NCBI GenBank assembly: GCA_029916745.1
Contig: JARXWK010000009.1
Coordinates: forward strand, 27,293-91,292
Origin: Dysgonomonadaceae bacterium PH5-43
GTDB lineage: Bacteria; Bacteroidota; Bacteroidia; Bacteroidales; Azobacteroidaceae
Direction of reading: 5' to 3'
DNA length: 64,000 bases
Below the pieces are notes generated by a model. It had not been told where the DNA came from, did not search any database, and worked only from the letters and a program-made list of their open reading frames with translations. A program made the translations under genes and the position numbers. Every line of letters starts with the position of its first letter. Position 1 is the stretch's first letter. Below, one piece after another: positions 35,922 through 45,467 of the stretch.

Positions 35922-36319
35922 TGAGTATATTGTTGCAGATAAAGCAGTATTGGATTAGTATATTATTGTCGTCGGTAATATTATTTCTTTGCTTTATGAG
36001 CACAGAACCTCTTCCTGCTGTTCCGATGACCGACTTCGATAAAGTAGTGCATTTCTTAATGTTTTTAGCTTTGTCGGGAACTGTATTTTTTGATAATACT
36101 TCGTATTTTAAGAAGCGAATAACTTATCAAAGGATAGTTTGGGGATCTTTCTTTTTCCCTATAGTTTTTAGCGGACTTATCGAAATATTGCAAGAATATG
36201 CTACCACTTATCGTTCTGGCGATTGGATGGATTTCTTTTACGACACTATGGGAGCTTTTGTAGGCTTAGCTATTTGTCTTAAGATTAACTCTAAACTTAC
36301 CGATAAACAAAGTCATTAA
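35918..36319 (+). CDS. VanZ-like membrane protein
   Basis: A 133-residue protein with four hydrophobic segments. It carries the VanZ-family pattern DKVVHFLMFLALSGTVFF in the second segment region, then GLIEILQEYATTYRSGDWMDFFYDTMGAFVGL, with Glu-x-Gln and a conserved Asp before the last helix. VanZ relatives are associated with teicoplanin resistance in enterococci, but the role of short Bacteroidota forms is unknown. The ATGATG start overlaps the deoC stop, making it the last gene of the run. Confidence 0.85.
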   Translation: MMSILLQIKQYWISILLSSVILFLCFMSTEPLPAVPMTDFDKVVHFLMFLALSGTVFFDNTSYFKKRITYQRIVWGSFFFPIVFSGLIEILQEYATTYRSGDWMDFFYDTMGAFVGLAICLKINSKLTDKQSH

Positions 36320-36322
36320 TTT

Positions 36323-36490
36323 GTTTCAGCCGTGTGAAACGAGTTGTTTCAGTTAGGTGAAACAGGTTGTTTCATCAGTATGAAACAAGTAGTTTCAATA
36401 GGGTGAAACAAATAATTTCGAACCGTGAAACGAATTATTTCAAAATAAGGAAACAGATTATCTCAAAGTATGAAACGAGTAGTTTCAAAG
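36323..36490. repeat. Family-1 array, best preserved copy
   Basis: About seven and a half units of 22-23 bp in clear register, e.g. GTTTCAGTTAGGTGAAACAG, GTTTCATCAGTATGAAACAA and GTTTCAATAGGGTGAAACAA. Each is a GTTTCA-N5-TGAAAC palindrome plus a short linker ending TT or TA. It lies between the convergent VanZ-like and polyprenyl synthase genes and stops at a terminator. Confidence 0.85.
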
Positions 36491-36497
36491 CAAGAAA

Positions 36498-36526
36498 AAG
36501 CCGCTAAGAATAGTTCTTAACGGCTT
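36498..36526 (-). terminator. Terminator of the polyprenyl synthase gene
   Basis: AAGCCG-TAAGAA and TTCTTA-CGGCTT arms with one mismatch and a 3-nt loop. The minus-strand reading ends in TTTTTC. It lies 29 bp beyond the stop at 36555. Confidence 0.75.
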
Positions 36527-36554
36527 ACTTATTTTAGTTACAATGATATATTGC

Positions 36555-37526
36555 TTACTTTTCTCGTTCGATTATATAATTAACTAATTCGAACATTGCT
36601 TTTTTCGCTTCCGAGTTGTCAAACAAGTCTAAAGAAGTAAGAATCTCTTGTTTTAATTCGTTCATTTTGTTTTGAGCGTACTCTATTCCGTTATTTTCTT
36701 TAGCAAAAGCAATAAGTTTAGCAATGTTGTTGGGCGTAAAATCTTTGTTTTCTATTATCTTAATCATCTCCGATTTTGCTTCTTGCGAAGATGTGTTTAA
36801 TGCGTATATAAGAGGTAGGGTAATCTTTCCTTCTCTTATGTCGTTGCCTGTGGGTTTGCCTATTTCTCCTTGCTCGTAATAATCAAACAAGTCGTCTCTT
36901 ATCTGAAAGCATAAGCCCAAATTTTCCCCAATTAATCGAAGATTATCAACTTTTTCCTCACTTGCATTAACCGACACAGCTCCCATTTCGGTGCAAGAAG
37001 ACAGAAGCACTGCCGTTTTCTTTCTTATTATTTCGAAATATCTGTTTTCATCTACAATAGTATCAGATGAAGATACCATTTGGATAAGTTCGCCTTCGAC
37101 CAACTCGTTAGATAAATTAGACATTAACTTTAAGAAACGAATATTCTCGGTATTCACTCCTTTTATTATTGCTTGAGAAAGAATATAATCTCCTAAAAGA
37201 ACAGCAGCTTTATTGTCGAATTTAGCATTAACAGAGGGGTTACCTCTTCTTTCAAGCGTACTGTCTACTACATCGTCGTGAATAAGTGTTGCAGTGTGCA
37301 GAAGTTCTAATATAACGGCATACTCTAAGGTTTTGAAAGTAGGTTCGCCGCATAGTTTTGCCGAAAGAATAAGAATTAATGGTCTAATCTTTTTACCTTG
37401 TTTTTCAGCGATAAAATCTACTAAAAACTGAAAGTTCTGTTTGCCACGCAACGATTCGTCGAATAGTTTGTTAAACTCCTCAATTTCTCTTCTTACTGGC
37501 TCTATAATTAGATTAATCTTATCCAT
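36555..37526 (-). CDS. Polyprenyl diphosphate synthase
   Basis: A 323-residue trans-prenyltransferase, probably the long-chain enzyme making the menaquinone side chain. The first Asp-rich motif is LIHDDVVDSTLERRG (~residue 85) and the second is QIRDDLFDYYEQGEIGKPTGNDIREGKITLPL. The GQ-type region before the second motif is present. The product chain length cannot be read securely; small residues before the first motif fit a long product. It is divergent from polA, with -7 boxes on both strands in the gap. Confidence 0.9.
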   Translation of the reverse strand: MDKINLIIEPVRREIEEFNKLFDESLRGKQNFQFLVDFIAEKQGKKIRPLILILSAKLCGEPTFKTLEYAVILELLHTATLIHDDVVDSTLERRGNPSVNAKFDNKAAVLLGDYILSQAIIKGVNTENIRFLKLMSNLSNELVEGELIQMVSSSDTIVDENRYFEIIRKKTAVLLSSCTEMGAVSVNASEEKVDNLRLIGENLGLCFQIRDDLFDYYEQGEIGKPTGNDIREGKITLPLIYALNTSSQEAKSEMIKIIENKDFTPNNIAKLIAFAKENNGIEYAQNKMNELKQEILTSLDLFDNSEAKKAMFELVNYIIEREK

Positions 37527-37543
37527 TCTTCTTAATTAAAGTG

Positions 37544-37551
37544 CAAAGGTA
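37544..37551 (-). promoter_or_regulatory. -7 box for the polyprenyl synthase gene
   Basis: CAAAGGTA reads TACCTTTG on the minus strand, 18 bp upstream of the start. On the plus strand TATCTTTA at 37566-37573 is a near-consensus box for polA. Confidence 0.55.
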
Positions 37552-37607
37552 TAAATTATTTGTTATATCTTTACATTCGACAAAGTCTAATTATATACAT
37601 CGGTTTT

Positions 37608-40367
37608 ATGAAATTATTTCTTTTAGATGCTTACGCATTGATTTATAGAGCATATTATGCTTTGATAAGAGTTCCGAGAGTTAACTCGAAAGGAGTTAAT
37701 ACTTCGGCAATATTCGGATTTGTAAACACTCTTGAAGATGTTTTGAAGAAAGAAAATCCTACACATATAGGAATTGCTTTCGACCCATCGGGTCCTACTT
37801 TCCGACACGAAGCCTACAAAGAGTATAAAGCACAACGCGAAGAAACGCCCGAAGTGATACGTGCATCGGTGCCGATAATAAAAGATATTATAAGAGCTTA
37901 CAATATTCCTATTCTTGAAGTTCCTTATTACGAAGCCGACGATGTGATAGGAACTATTGCCAAGAAAGCATCTTCAGACTTTCAGGTTTATATGATGACT
38001 CCCGACAAAGATTACGGACAACTTGTAGATAATAATATATTTATATATAAGCCAAAGTACGGAAGCAATGAGTTTGATATATTAGATATTGATAGGGTTA
38101 AAGAAAAATATGGTATTAATAATCCTTTGCAAATGATAGATCTTCTTGCGCTTATGGGAGATAAGGCAGACAACATACCCGGTTGCCCAGGAATAGGAAA
38201 GGTTACTGCCGAAAAACTTCTTGCCGAATTTGATTCGGTAGAGAATTTATTGGAGAATACTGATAAACTTAAAGGAGCAACAAAAACAAAAATAGAAGAA
38301 AATAAAGAAGCTATTACTTTTTCTAAGTTTTTAGCAACAATAAAAACTGATGTTCCGATTGAGTTTAATGTTGATGAACTTAAGAGAACTGATATAAACG
38401 AAAAAGCTTTAAGAGAAATATTTGACGAGCTTGAGTTCCGACAACTTACTAATCGTATTTTTGGAGATAACAAAAAGGTTGAAAAAGTAAACACTCAACC
38501 CTCGCTCTTTGCCGAATTTGAGGATAATCCATCAGGCGATGAAAAATATTCAAATCTCAGCGACTTAACAACAACTCCTCACGAGTATTATGTTCTTGAT
38601 AATGAGGACAAAATAAACGATTTAATAGCTAAAATTAAACACTTAAAAAATTTTGCTTTTGACACAGAAACTACAGGAATCGACCCTTTGTCTGCCGAAT
38701 TGGTTGCTGTTTCGTTTTCTCTCGAAGAAGGAGTCGCTTATTTACTTCCAACTTCAAAAAATAAAGAAGAAGCCGAAAAAGAGATTGCTCCATTTAAAGA
38801 AGTTTTGGAAGACAAGAGCATTTTGAAAATAGGACAGAATTTGAAATACGATATCAATGTTCTTAAGAAATATAACATAAGAGTTGCGGGCAAAATGTTC
38901 GACACTCTTATTGCTCATTACTTAATAAATCCAGAATATCGTCATAATTTAGATTATCTTGCCGAAACTTATCTCGAATATAAAACTATACATATAGAAG
39001 AGCTTATTGGCAATAAAGGTAAAAATCAGCTTTCTATGCGCGATATTCCCCTTCAAAAACTTGTTGATTATGCTTGCGAAGATGCCGATATTACTTTGCG
39101 ACTTAAAAATAAGTTTGAGAAACTAATTGAAGAACAAAACTTTTCAAATCTATTTTACAATATAGAGATGCCTTTGGTATCGGTTCTTGCTGATATGGAA
39201 GAGGTAGGAGTGCGCTTAGATACTGAAGCTCTTAAGGAGTCGTCGTTAGTTTTAACCGAATATCTTTCAAAGGTAGAACGGTTGATACACCAACTTGCAG
39301 GCGAAGAGTTTAACGTAAGCTCGCCAAAGTTAGTAGGAGAGGTATTGTTCGACAAATTAAAAATAGTAGAGAAGTCGAAGAAAACAAAAACCGGACAATA
39401 CACTACAAGCGAAGACGTATTGGAAAATCTGAAAAGTAAGCACCCAATAGTAGAAAAGATATTGGAATATCGGAAAATAAAAAAGCTTTTATCGACATAC
39501 ATAGATGCTTTGCCGGCACTTATAAGTCCAGTTGATGGTAAGATACATACAACATACAATCAGGCAACTACCGCAACCGGACGATTAAGCTCCACAAATC
39601 CTAATCTACAAAATATACCTATTAAAGACGAAGACGGAAAAGAAATAAGGAGAGCCTTTATTGCCGATGAAAACTCACTATTTATGTCTGTCGATTACTC
39701 TCAAATAGAATTAAGAATAATGGCTCACCTAAGCGGAGACACCAATATGGTTGAAGCCTTTAGGAGCGGACAAGATATTCACGCTGCTACAGCAGCAAAA
39801 ATCTACGGAGTGTCGATAGAAAATGTTACTCGTGATATGAGACGAAAGGCTAAATCGGCAAACTTTGGTATCATTTACGGAATTTCTGTATTCGGGTTGA
39901 GCGAACAATTAAATATCCCTCGAAGCGAGGCAAAGGAGTTAATAGATGGTTACTTTGATACATTTCCGGGAGTTAAAGTATATATGGATAAAAGCATAGA
40001 GGTAGCACGAGAAAACGGATATGTAGAAACTATTTTTCACAGGAAACGCTTCTTGCCCGATATTACTTCTCGTAACTCTGTAGTGAGAGGTTATGCCGAA
40101 CGAAATGCTATTAATGCTCCAATACAAGGTTCGGCCGCCGATATTATAAAGGTTGCTATGAACAATATACATCGCCGCTTTGAAGAAGCCAAACTTAGTT
40201 CGCGAATGATAATGCAAGTGCACGACGAACTTAACTTTAATGTTGTCGCTGATGAGGAAGAACAAGTAAAATCAATAGTTATAGAAGAGATGGAATCGGC
40301 AGCAAAATTAGAAGTCCCTGTTGTAGCAGAGTGGGGTATTGGTAATAATTGGCTTGAAGCTCATTGA
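37608..40367 (+). CDS. polA: DNA polymerase I
   Basis: PolA fills gaps and removes RNA primers. Using the ATG at 37608 (MKLFLLDAYALIYRAYYAL) gives 919 residues; the longer frame start at 37560 would precede the likely transcription start. The N-terminal 5'-3' exonuclease (1-290) has YEADDVIGTIAKK and LMGDKADNIPGCPGIG. The 3'-5' exonuclease domain keeps NFAFDTETTGIDPLS and DTLIAHYLI, so proofreading is likely active. The polymerase has LSSTNPNLQNIPI, MSVDYSQIELRIMAHLSGD, KSANFGIIYGIS and MIMQVHDELNF. Complete. Confidence 0.96.
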   Translation: MKLFLLDAYALIYRAYYALIRVPRVNSKGVNTSAIFGFVNTLEDVLKKENPTHIGIAFDPSGPTFRHEAYKEYKAQREETPEVIRASVPIIKDIIRAYNIPILEVPYYEADDVIGTIAKKASSDFQVYMMTPDKDYGQLVDNNIFIYKPKYGSNEFDILDIDRVKEKYGINNPLQMIDLLALMGDKADNIPGCPGIGKVTAEKLLAEFDSVENLLENTDKLKGATKTKIEENKEAITFSKFLATIKTDVPIEFNVDELKRTDINEKALREIFDELEFRQLTNRIFGDNKKVEKVNTQPSLFAEFEDNPSGDEKYSNLSDLTTTPHEYYVLDNEDKINDLIAKIKHLKNFAFDTETTGIDPLSAELVAVSFSLEEGVAYLLPTSKNKEEAEKEIAPFKEVLEDKSILKIGQNLKYDINVLKKYNIRVAGKMFDTLIAHYLINPEYRHNLDYLAETYLEYKTIHIEELIGNKGKNQLSMRDIPLQKLVDYACEDADITLRLKNKFEKLIEEQNFSNLFYNIEMPLVSVLADMEEVGVRLDTEALKESSLVLTEYLSKVERLIHQLAGEEFNVSSPKLVGEVLFDKLKIVEKSKKTKTGQYTTSEDVLENLKSKHPIVEKILEYRKIKKLLSTYIDALPALISPVDGKIHTTYNQATTATGRLSSTNPNLQNIPIKDEDGKEIRRAFIADENSLFMSVDYSQIELRIMAHLSGDTNMVEAFRSGQDIHAATAAKIYGVSIENVTRDMRRKAKSANFGIIYGISVFGLSEQLNIPRSEAKELIDGYFDTFPGVKVYMDKSIEVARENGYVETIFHRKRFLPDITSRNSVVRGYAERNAINAPIQGSAADIIKVAMNNIHRRFEEAKLSSRMIMQVHDELNFNVVADEEEQVKSIVIEEMESAAKLEVPVVAEWGIGNNWLEAH

Positions 40368-40405
40368 TAGTTATAGTATTTACTCTTTAGGATTATATCT
40401 GCACC

Positions 40406-40567
40406 GTGAAAATTATATCAAAGTATATTTGGTTGGGGATAATGTTGATAGGAATGCTTATCCTTTTTATCCCTTTTCAGATGGGAGTACATTCTAATTA
40501 TACTTTAATGGTAGGTTGGTCGCTGATAGTATTAGGAGTGTTGATTTATACACTAACTAAAGAGTAG
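40406..40567 (+). CDS. 53-residue two-helix membrane protein
   Basis: This is a GTG-started ORF. It encodes VKIISKYIWLGIMLIGMLIL, then FIPFQMGVHSNYT, then LMVGWSLIVLGVLIYTL and a TKE end. It forms two clear transmembrane helices with a short loop and basic N-terminus. It fills most of the 190-bp gap after polA and overlaps the 3' end of the convergent mlaF-like gene by 11 bp. No family is recognised. The regular two-helix pattern argues for a real gene. Confidence 0.55.
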   Translation: MKIISKYIWLGIMLIGMLILFIPFQMGVHSNYTLMVGWSLIVLGVLIYTLTKE

Positions 40568-41339
40568 TCGCACTATTCCCATTTTGGTTTTCTACTTCTT
40601 TTACTCTCTTAAACAAGTCTGACGCAAATACAAAGTCGTTGAAGTTTTTGTTAGAAGAAGTCATAACATCATCTTTTGTACCTTCCCATTCTTTTTGTCC
40701 TTCGTGAATAAAAAGGATTTTCTCTCCGATATTCATAACAGAGTTCATATCGTGAGTATTTATAATAGTAGTCATATTATACTCGATAGTTATATCGTGT
40801 ATAAGTTCGTCTATTAATAAAGAGGTTTTGGGATCAAGCCCAGAGTTTGGCTCATCGCAAAAAAGATATTTAGGATTAAGGGCTATAGCTCTTGCAATAG
40901 CAGCACGTTTCATCATACCGCCACTTATTTCTCCTGGGTATTTATTCCCTGCATCAGAAAGATTAACTCTTTCGAGACAGAAACAGGCTCTTCTTTCTCG
41001 TTCCTTTTTAGTTTCTTTCGTGAACATAGTAAGAGGAAACATAACATTCTCTAAAACTGTCATAGAATCAAACAATGCCGAACCTTGAAAAAGCATTCCC
41101 ATTTCACGACGCAAAGCATTAAGCTCTTTCTTCTTCATAGAAGGCAGATTACGTCCGTCGTATAATATCTCTCCAGAGTCGGGGCGAAACAATCCTATTA
41201 ATATCTTTATGAATACAGTTTTACCAGAACCACTTCGTCCTATAATAAGATTGGTTTTCCCTGAATCGAACTGGGCAGAGATACCTTTTAAAACCTCCTT
41301 TTCATCGAACGATTTCCTTATATTTGTTACCTCTATCAT
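40557..41339 (-). CDS. mlaF: MlaF-like ABC transporter ATP-binding protein
   Basis: The ATPase of a phospholipid (Mla/Mkl type) transporter at the inner membrane. The 260-residue protein has Walker A IIGRSGSGKTVFIKIL and Q-loop MLFQGSALFDSMTVLENV. The signature is ISGGMMKRAAIARAIAL, Walker B is LFCDEPNSGLDP and the H-loop is INTHDM. The SGGMMKR signature and GSALFDSMTV block are typical of MlaF. Its start codon abuts the stop of the permease gene (1-bp overlap). No mlaD gene is adjacent, so the substrate-binding partner must be elsewhere. Confidence 0.9.
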   Translation of the reverse strand: MIEVTNIRKSFDEKEVLKGISAQFDSGKTNLIIGRSGSGKTVFIKILIGLFRPDSGEILYDGRNLPSMKKKELNALRREMGMLFQGSALFDSMTVLENVMFPLTMFTKETKKERERRACFCLERVNLSDAGNKYPGEISGGMMKRAAIARAIALNPKYLFCDEPNSGLDPKTSLLIDELIHDITIEYNMTTIINTHDMNSVMNIGEKILFIHEGQKEWEGTKDDVMTSSNKNFNDFVFASDLFKRVKEVENQNGNSATTL

Positions 41340-42082
41340 TAGCTTAACATTAATTGAGTCATTACTAAATCGAGAGCAAGAATAAACACACTGCTCATCA
41401 CTACTGAATTAGTACTTGCTTTGCCTACTTGCAACGCTCCTCCTTTTACATAATAACCGTAATAAGAAGCTATAGAAACAATAACAAAGGCAAAAACCAT
41501 AGATTTTAGAATAGAATATTGAACATAATAAGGTCTGAACCAATACTGAATGCCGTATTCGTATTTTGCTATAGTTAGCATATCTGTTGCCCAAGCTATG
41601 AAATATCCTCCTATTATACCAAAGAACATACTAAGTATAACTAATACAGGAATAAAAAGCACGAAAGCTACAACTTTAGGAAGGATTAAATAGTTAGCCG
41701 AGTTAACTCCCATTATCTCTAAAGCATCAATTTGTTCGGTAACTCGCATAGTTCCCAGTTCTGAAGCTATATTAGAACCTACTTTTCCTGCGAGGATAAG
41801 ACACATAATAGACGATGAAAACTCAAGTAATATAACTTCTCTTGTAATATATCCTACTGTAAAGTCAGGAATCATTGGAGATTGTATGTTCAACGAAACT
41901 TGAATTGTGAGTACTGCTCCTATAAATATAGAAATAAAGATTACTATCCAGATAGAATCTACCCCCAATTTATACATTTCTTTGAATGTTTGTTTGAAGA
42001 AAACGCTCCAACGCTCTGGTATTGTCATTGTGCGAAGCATCAATAACACGTATTCTCCAAACTTTTGTAATGCTTTTATCAT
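41339..42082 (-). CDS. mlaE: MlaE-like ABC transporter permease
   Basis: A 247-residue inner-membrane permease with five to six hydrophobic segments. It carries the MlaE family block [28 protein letters not shown] (here [19 protein letters not shown]), the site that couples to MlaF. It is the upstream gene of the mlaEF pair and divergent from lptB. Family role: phospholipid movement between the membranes; direction not decided by the sequence. Confidence 0.92.
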   Translation of the reverse strand: [247 protein letters not shown]

Positions 42083-42113
42083 TTTATATTCTTTAGAATC
42101 TTAAAACAGACTG

Positions 42114-42141
42114 CAAATGTAATGTTTTTTTACTACTTTTG
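42114..42141. promoter_or_regulatory. Back-to-back -7 boxes for mlaE and lptB
   Basis: Minus-strand TACATTTG (plus 42114-42121) faces mlaE. Plus-strand TACTTTTG at 42134-42141 faces lptB. The two divergent promoters overlap within 28 bp. Confidence 0.6.
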
Positions 42142-42161
42142 TTTCAAATTTTGTATATCTA

Positions 42162-42905
42162 ATGGAACAAAAGATTCTACGTACCGAAGATTTGGTAAAG
42201 AAATATAGAAACAGAACGGTAGTTAACCACGTTTCTATAAATGTAAAACAAGGAGAAATTGTTGGTTTATTAGGTCCTAATGGAGCCGGAAAAACAACAA
42301 CATTCTATATGTCGGTAGGATTAGTAACTCCTAATGAAGGTAAAATATTCTTAGACGATATGGAGATTACCAAATTTCCTGTATACAAAAGAGCTCAACA
42401 CGGTATAGGATATTTGGCTCAAGAGGCTTCGGTATTCAGGAAGATGACTGTTGAGGATAATATCCGTTCTGTTTTAGAGATGACTAAGCAAACTAAAGAA
42501 TATCAAAAAGATAAATTAGAAAGCCTTATTCAAGAGTTTGGATTAGAAAAAGTAAGAAAGAATTTAGGAGATCAGCTTTCTGGAGGCGAACGTCGTCGTG
42601 TAGAGATTGCACGTTGCCTTGCTATCGACCCTAAATTTATTATGCTCGACGAACCTTTCGCAGGAGTAGACCCTATAGCCGTTCAGGATATTCAACAAAT
42701 TGTAGGGAAACTAAAGCATAAGAATATTGGAATACTTATTACCGACCACAACGTTCACGAAACGCTTAGTATTACAGATAGAGCTTATCTACTTTTTGAA
42801 GGTAAAGTATTGTTTCAAGGTGTAGCCGAAGAACTTGCAGCCAACCCAACAGTTAGGGAAAAATACTTAGGGAAAGATTTTGAATTACGCCGAAAGGTTT
42901 TGTAA
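42162..42905 (+). CDS. lptB: LPS export ABC transporter ATP-binding protein
   Basis: LptB powers extraction of lipopolysaccharide from the inner membrane by LptFG. The 247-residue protein has Walker [21 protein letters not shown]. Further motifs are [21 protein letters not shown], signature [16 protein letters not shown], Walker [17 protein letters not shown] and H-loop [10 protein letters not shown]. All are diagnostic for LptB. Its last 21 bp overlap the end of the convergent CPBP protease gene. Confidence 0.95.
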   Translation: MEQKILRTEDLVKKYRNRTVVNHVSINVKQGEIVGLLGPNGAGKTTTFYMSVGLVTPNEGKIFLDDMEITKFPVYKRAQHGIGYLAQEASVFRKMTVEDNIRSVLEMTKQTKEYQKDKLESLIQEFGLEKVRKNLGDQLSGGERRRVEIARCLAIDPKFIMLDEPFAGVDPIAVQDIQQIVGKLKHKNIGILITDHNVHETLSITDRAYLLFEGKVLFQGVAEELAANPTVREKYLGKDFELRRKVL

Positions 42906-43814
42906 TTCTATTTCTTTTGCTCGTTTCTTAATCTTAAACACTATTAATACAAACAATGCAAAGGAGGTTACAGCCAACCACCAAGTAGAGTCAGCCCCCA
43001 AGGTCTCAATATACACATCATCGTCTGGCACGTCTTGATAAATATAAGCCAACACTACCCCTATTAAGTTATTTACCAAGTGTGCGATTACAGGCAGCCA
43101 CATATTTTTAGTATAATAAAGGAGGTAACCAAAGTAAACTCCTAATATTAATCGAGGAATAAAGCCATAGAACTGAATGTGAATAGCACTAAAGATAACA
43201 GCAACAGTCCATATAGCTATGTGTGGATTTTTGATTGTTTTATTGGTTATGTTTAACAAAACACCTCTAAATATAAACTCTTCGCCTATACCTGTTAATA
43301 CACAAACAATAATTATATTGTACAACAACACCCAAACAGTATCGGCATAAAGAAGTACTTTTGTAACTTCCTCATTTTCATTTTCCTTTGCAAGCATCCA
43401 TTCTTCTAATCCTTTGAGCCATTCAGGGAAAACCATTTGTTGGTTAAGTGCAAATACTCCATTAATAAAGGGGAATACTACTACAATGCTTAATATAACA
43501 AGTCCAACAGTTTGTAAATCGATAGGGCTATTTACTTTTAAGTATTCGGTATAGTTATCGCTGAATATGTAGGCACAAATTATTGCTGGGAATATAAAGA
43601 AGAATACTGTTTGTAAGAATTGTAAATTCCTAATAATATCAGGAAACTCTAATAAATGACTATAGATATAGCTTATTGCATCTTCCGAACCGCCTGTTTG
43701 AATTACAATTAAGATAGCAGATACAAGTACAGTAACAACATATCCCAAGATAAGAACTAAGAAGAAAATAAATATCTGCATTAAAACAGACGAGTTCTTG
43801 AATAAAGCTTTCAT
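42885..43814 (-). CDS. CPBP family intramembrane metalloprotease
   Basis: A 309-residue polytopic protein with about eight hydrophobic segments. The CPBP (CAAX/Abi) motif 1 is [15 protein letters not shown], motif 2 is [25 protein letters not shown], and motif 3 is [13 protein letters not shown], giving the metal-binding Glu/His set. Relatives process prenylated proteins or act in peptide immunity; the substrate is unknown here. It lies 3 bp after the DHOD-like gene and overlaps convergent lptB by 21 bp. Confidence 0.88.
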   Translation of the reverse strand: MKALFKNSSVLMQIFIFFLVLILGYVVTVLVSAILIVIQTGGSEDAISYIYSHLLEFPDIIRNLQFLQTVFFFIFPAIICAYIFSDNYTEYLKVNSPIDLQTVGLVILSIVVVFPFINGVFALNQQMVFPEWLKGLEEWMLAKENENEEVTKVLLYADTVWVLLYNIIIVCVLTGIGEEFIFRGVLLNITNKTIKNPHIAIWTVAVIFSAIHIQFYGFIPRLILGVYFGYLLYYTKNMWLPVIAHLVNNLIGVVLAYIYQDVPDDDVYIETLGADSTWWLAVTSFALFVLIVFKIKKRAKEIELQNLSA

Positions 43815-43817
43815 TTG

Positions 43818-44792
43818 TTAGTCTCTATTTGAAAAATACTTCATAAACTGAATGCGTTCGTACAAAGAAGCATTCCCTGCATAATTTAGTTTCCCTTTAA
43901 TTTCGCTTATAGATGAGAAATTAGATGCTTGTAGCCATTCTTCTATATTGCTTTTCATTTGAGGGATAATATCATTTCCATTCTGATAAAGAGTAGAACA
44001 CAACTGAACTGCCGAAGCACCAGAAAGAATACACTTAACAATACCTTCCCAGTCGTGTACTCCTGTTGATGCAGCAATAGAAACATTCGGCAACTTACCA
44101 GATATTACGCCTGTCCAACGGAGAGTGTCGGCTATTGCAGTGTGAGAGCTAAACACTTGCCCCGATGTCATCTGTAAATTATTTAAGTCTATATCGTTTT
44201 GATAAAAGCGGTTAAACAAAACCACCCCAGAAGCTCCCGATATAGTTAAGTTATTTACAAGTTTCACTAAGTTACTGAAGTATTTGCTCAATTTTATTAC
44301 TACAGGAATGTTTATAACCTCTGTTAATTTCTTCGCTATTCTTAAATGAATATCCTCTAAACTCTCGCATTCATCGGTAATATTTGTGTTAAGAGCCAGT
44401 ATATTTACCTCTAAAGCATCAGCTCCTGCAATCTCTATTTGACGAGCAAAATCTATCCACGAACTATCATTGTAGCAATTAATGCTTGCAATAATAGGAA
44501 CGCGACAAGCATCTTTACTTTCGGTTATCAACTTAAGATAATTATTAACCGCATCTTCTCTTGTATAATTTAAGATATAATCGTTTGCTTCAGGATAAGA
44601 GCTATTCTTTAAGAGTATTTCAGCTTCTTTCGATATTTGTTCCTCAAATAAAGATTTAAGAACAATAGCTCCTACGCCGGCTTTGTCTAATTCTTTGTTT
44701 TTCTTAACCGTATCTGTTAATCCAGAACTTGATGCAACAATAGGATTAGATAACTTTAATCCTGCAAATTGAGTTTCAAATATACTTCCCAT
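43818..44792 (-). CDS. Dihydroorotate dehydrogenase-like flavoprotein
   Basis: A 324-residue FMN barrel protein. It opens with FETQFAGLKLSNPIVASSSG (DHOD-like substrate strand). Further blocks are GVGAIVLKSLFEEQI, ADALEVNILALNTN, PVVIKLSKYFSN and a glycine-rich FMN phosphate site near SIAASTGVHDWEGIVKCILSGASAVQLCS. It resembles the bacterial group annotated as DHOD-like, distinct from true PyrD, so the substrate is uncertain. It sits in a close minus-strand run with yggS (9-bp gap). Confidence 0.8.
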   Translation of the reverse strand: MGSIFETQFAGLKLSNPIVASSSGLTDTVKKNKELDKAGVGAIVLKSLFEEQISKEAEILLKNSSYPEANDYILNYTREDAVNNYLKLITESKDACRVPIIASINCYNDSSWIDFARQIEIAGADALEVNILALNTNITDECESLEDIHLRIAKKLTEVINIPVVIKLSKYFSNLVKLVNNLTISGASGVVLFNRFYQNDIDLNNLQMTSGQVFSSHTAIADTLRWTGVISGKLPNVSIAASTGVHDWEGIVKCILSGASAVQLCSTLYQNGNDIIPQMKSNIEEWLQASNFSSISEIKGKLNYAGNASLYERIQFMKYFSNRD

Positions 44793-44801
44793 AATATTAT
44801 C

Positions 44802-45467
44802 TTAAATTCTTTCTCCAAAAATCTTACTGCCTATTCTTACCATTGTGCTACCTTTTTCTACAGCCATAAGGTAATCGTCACTCATACCCATAGAAAGCTC
44901 GATGAAATCAGGGTTTTCTCGGTAATAAGTATCCTTTATTTTATTAAAGAAAGCCGATAAGCCAGCAAATTCTTTTTTTACTTGCTCGTCATTGTCTGTA
45001 TAAGTTGCCATACCCATTAACCCTTTTACTTTAATGAACGGATATTTAGACAATATGTTTTCTTTAAACAAACTTTCTGCCTCGCTGTATGAAAATCCCG
45101 ACTTAGTATCTTCTTCTGCTATGTGTATTTGTATAAGAATGTCTATAGTGCGATTGTTTTTGTAGGCGCAAAGATTAAGCTCTTCAATTAATTTAATACT
45201 GTCGGCACTATGCACCATAGTAATAAAAGGAGCTATATATTTTACTTTGTTGGTTTGTAAATGTCCGATGAAATGCCAGTTTATATCTTTAGGCAAGTCT
45301 TCGTATTTTTTTGTAACTTCTTGAACCCGACTCTCTCCAAAAACTCGTTGCCCTGCATTGTAAGCCTCCATAATAGCATCGTTGCTATGAAACTTAGATA
45401 CAGCAACTAAATGCACATTAGCAGGCAATGAATCTTTAATCCGGTTTAATCGTTCAACAATAGTCAT
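44802..45467 (-). CDS. YggS family pyridoxal phosphate-binding protein
   Basis: A 221-residue PLP homeostasis protein (COG0325). The PLP Lys lies in VHLVAVSKFHSNDAI, and GESRVQEVTKKYEDLPKDINWHFIGHLQTNKVKYI is the family block. The C-terminal part has LSMGMSDDYLMAVEKGSTMVRIGSKIFGER. It binds PLP without known catalysis and buffers vitamin B6 and amino-acid pools. Its start overlaps the DUF4494 stop by 1 bp. Confidence 0.93.
   Translation of the reverse strand: MTIVERLNRIKDSLPANVHLVAVSKFHSNDAIMEAYNAGQRVFGESRVQEVTKKYEDLPKDINWHFIGHLQTNKVKYIAPFITMVHSADSIKLIEELNLCAYKNNRTIDILIQIHIAEEDTKSGFSYSEAESLFKENILSKYPFIKVKGLMGMATYTDNDEQVKKEFAGLSAFFNKIKDTYYRENPDFIELSMGMSDDYLMAVEKGSTMVRIGSKIFGERI

Noticed and set aside
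36323..36490. Regular short repeats as a possible CRISPR array
   Set aside because: Units are degenerate 22-23 bp palindromes without unique spacers of constant size, and no cas gene is in the window.
38012..38494. 160-codon minus-strand ORF within polA
   Set aside because: It is Ser-rich shadow coding opposite the PolA exonuclease domain, with no independent signal.
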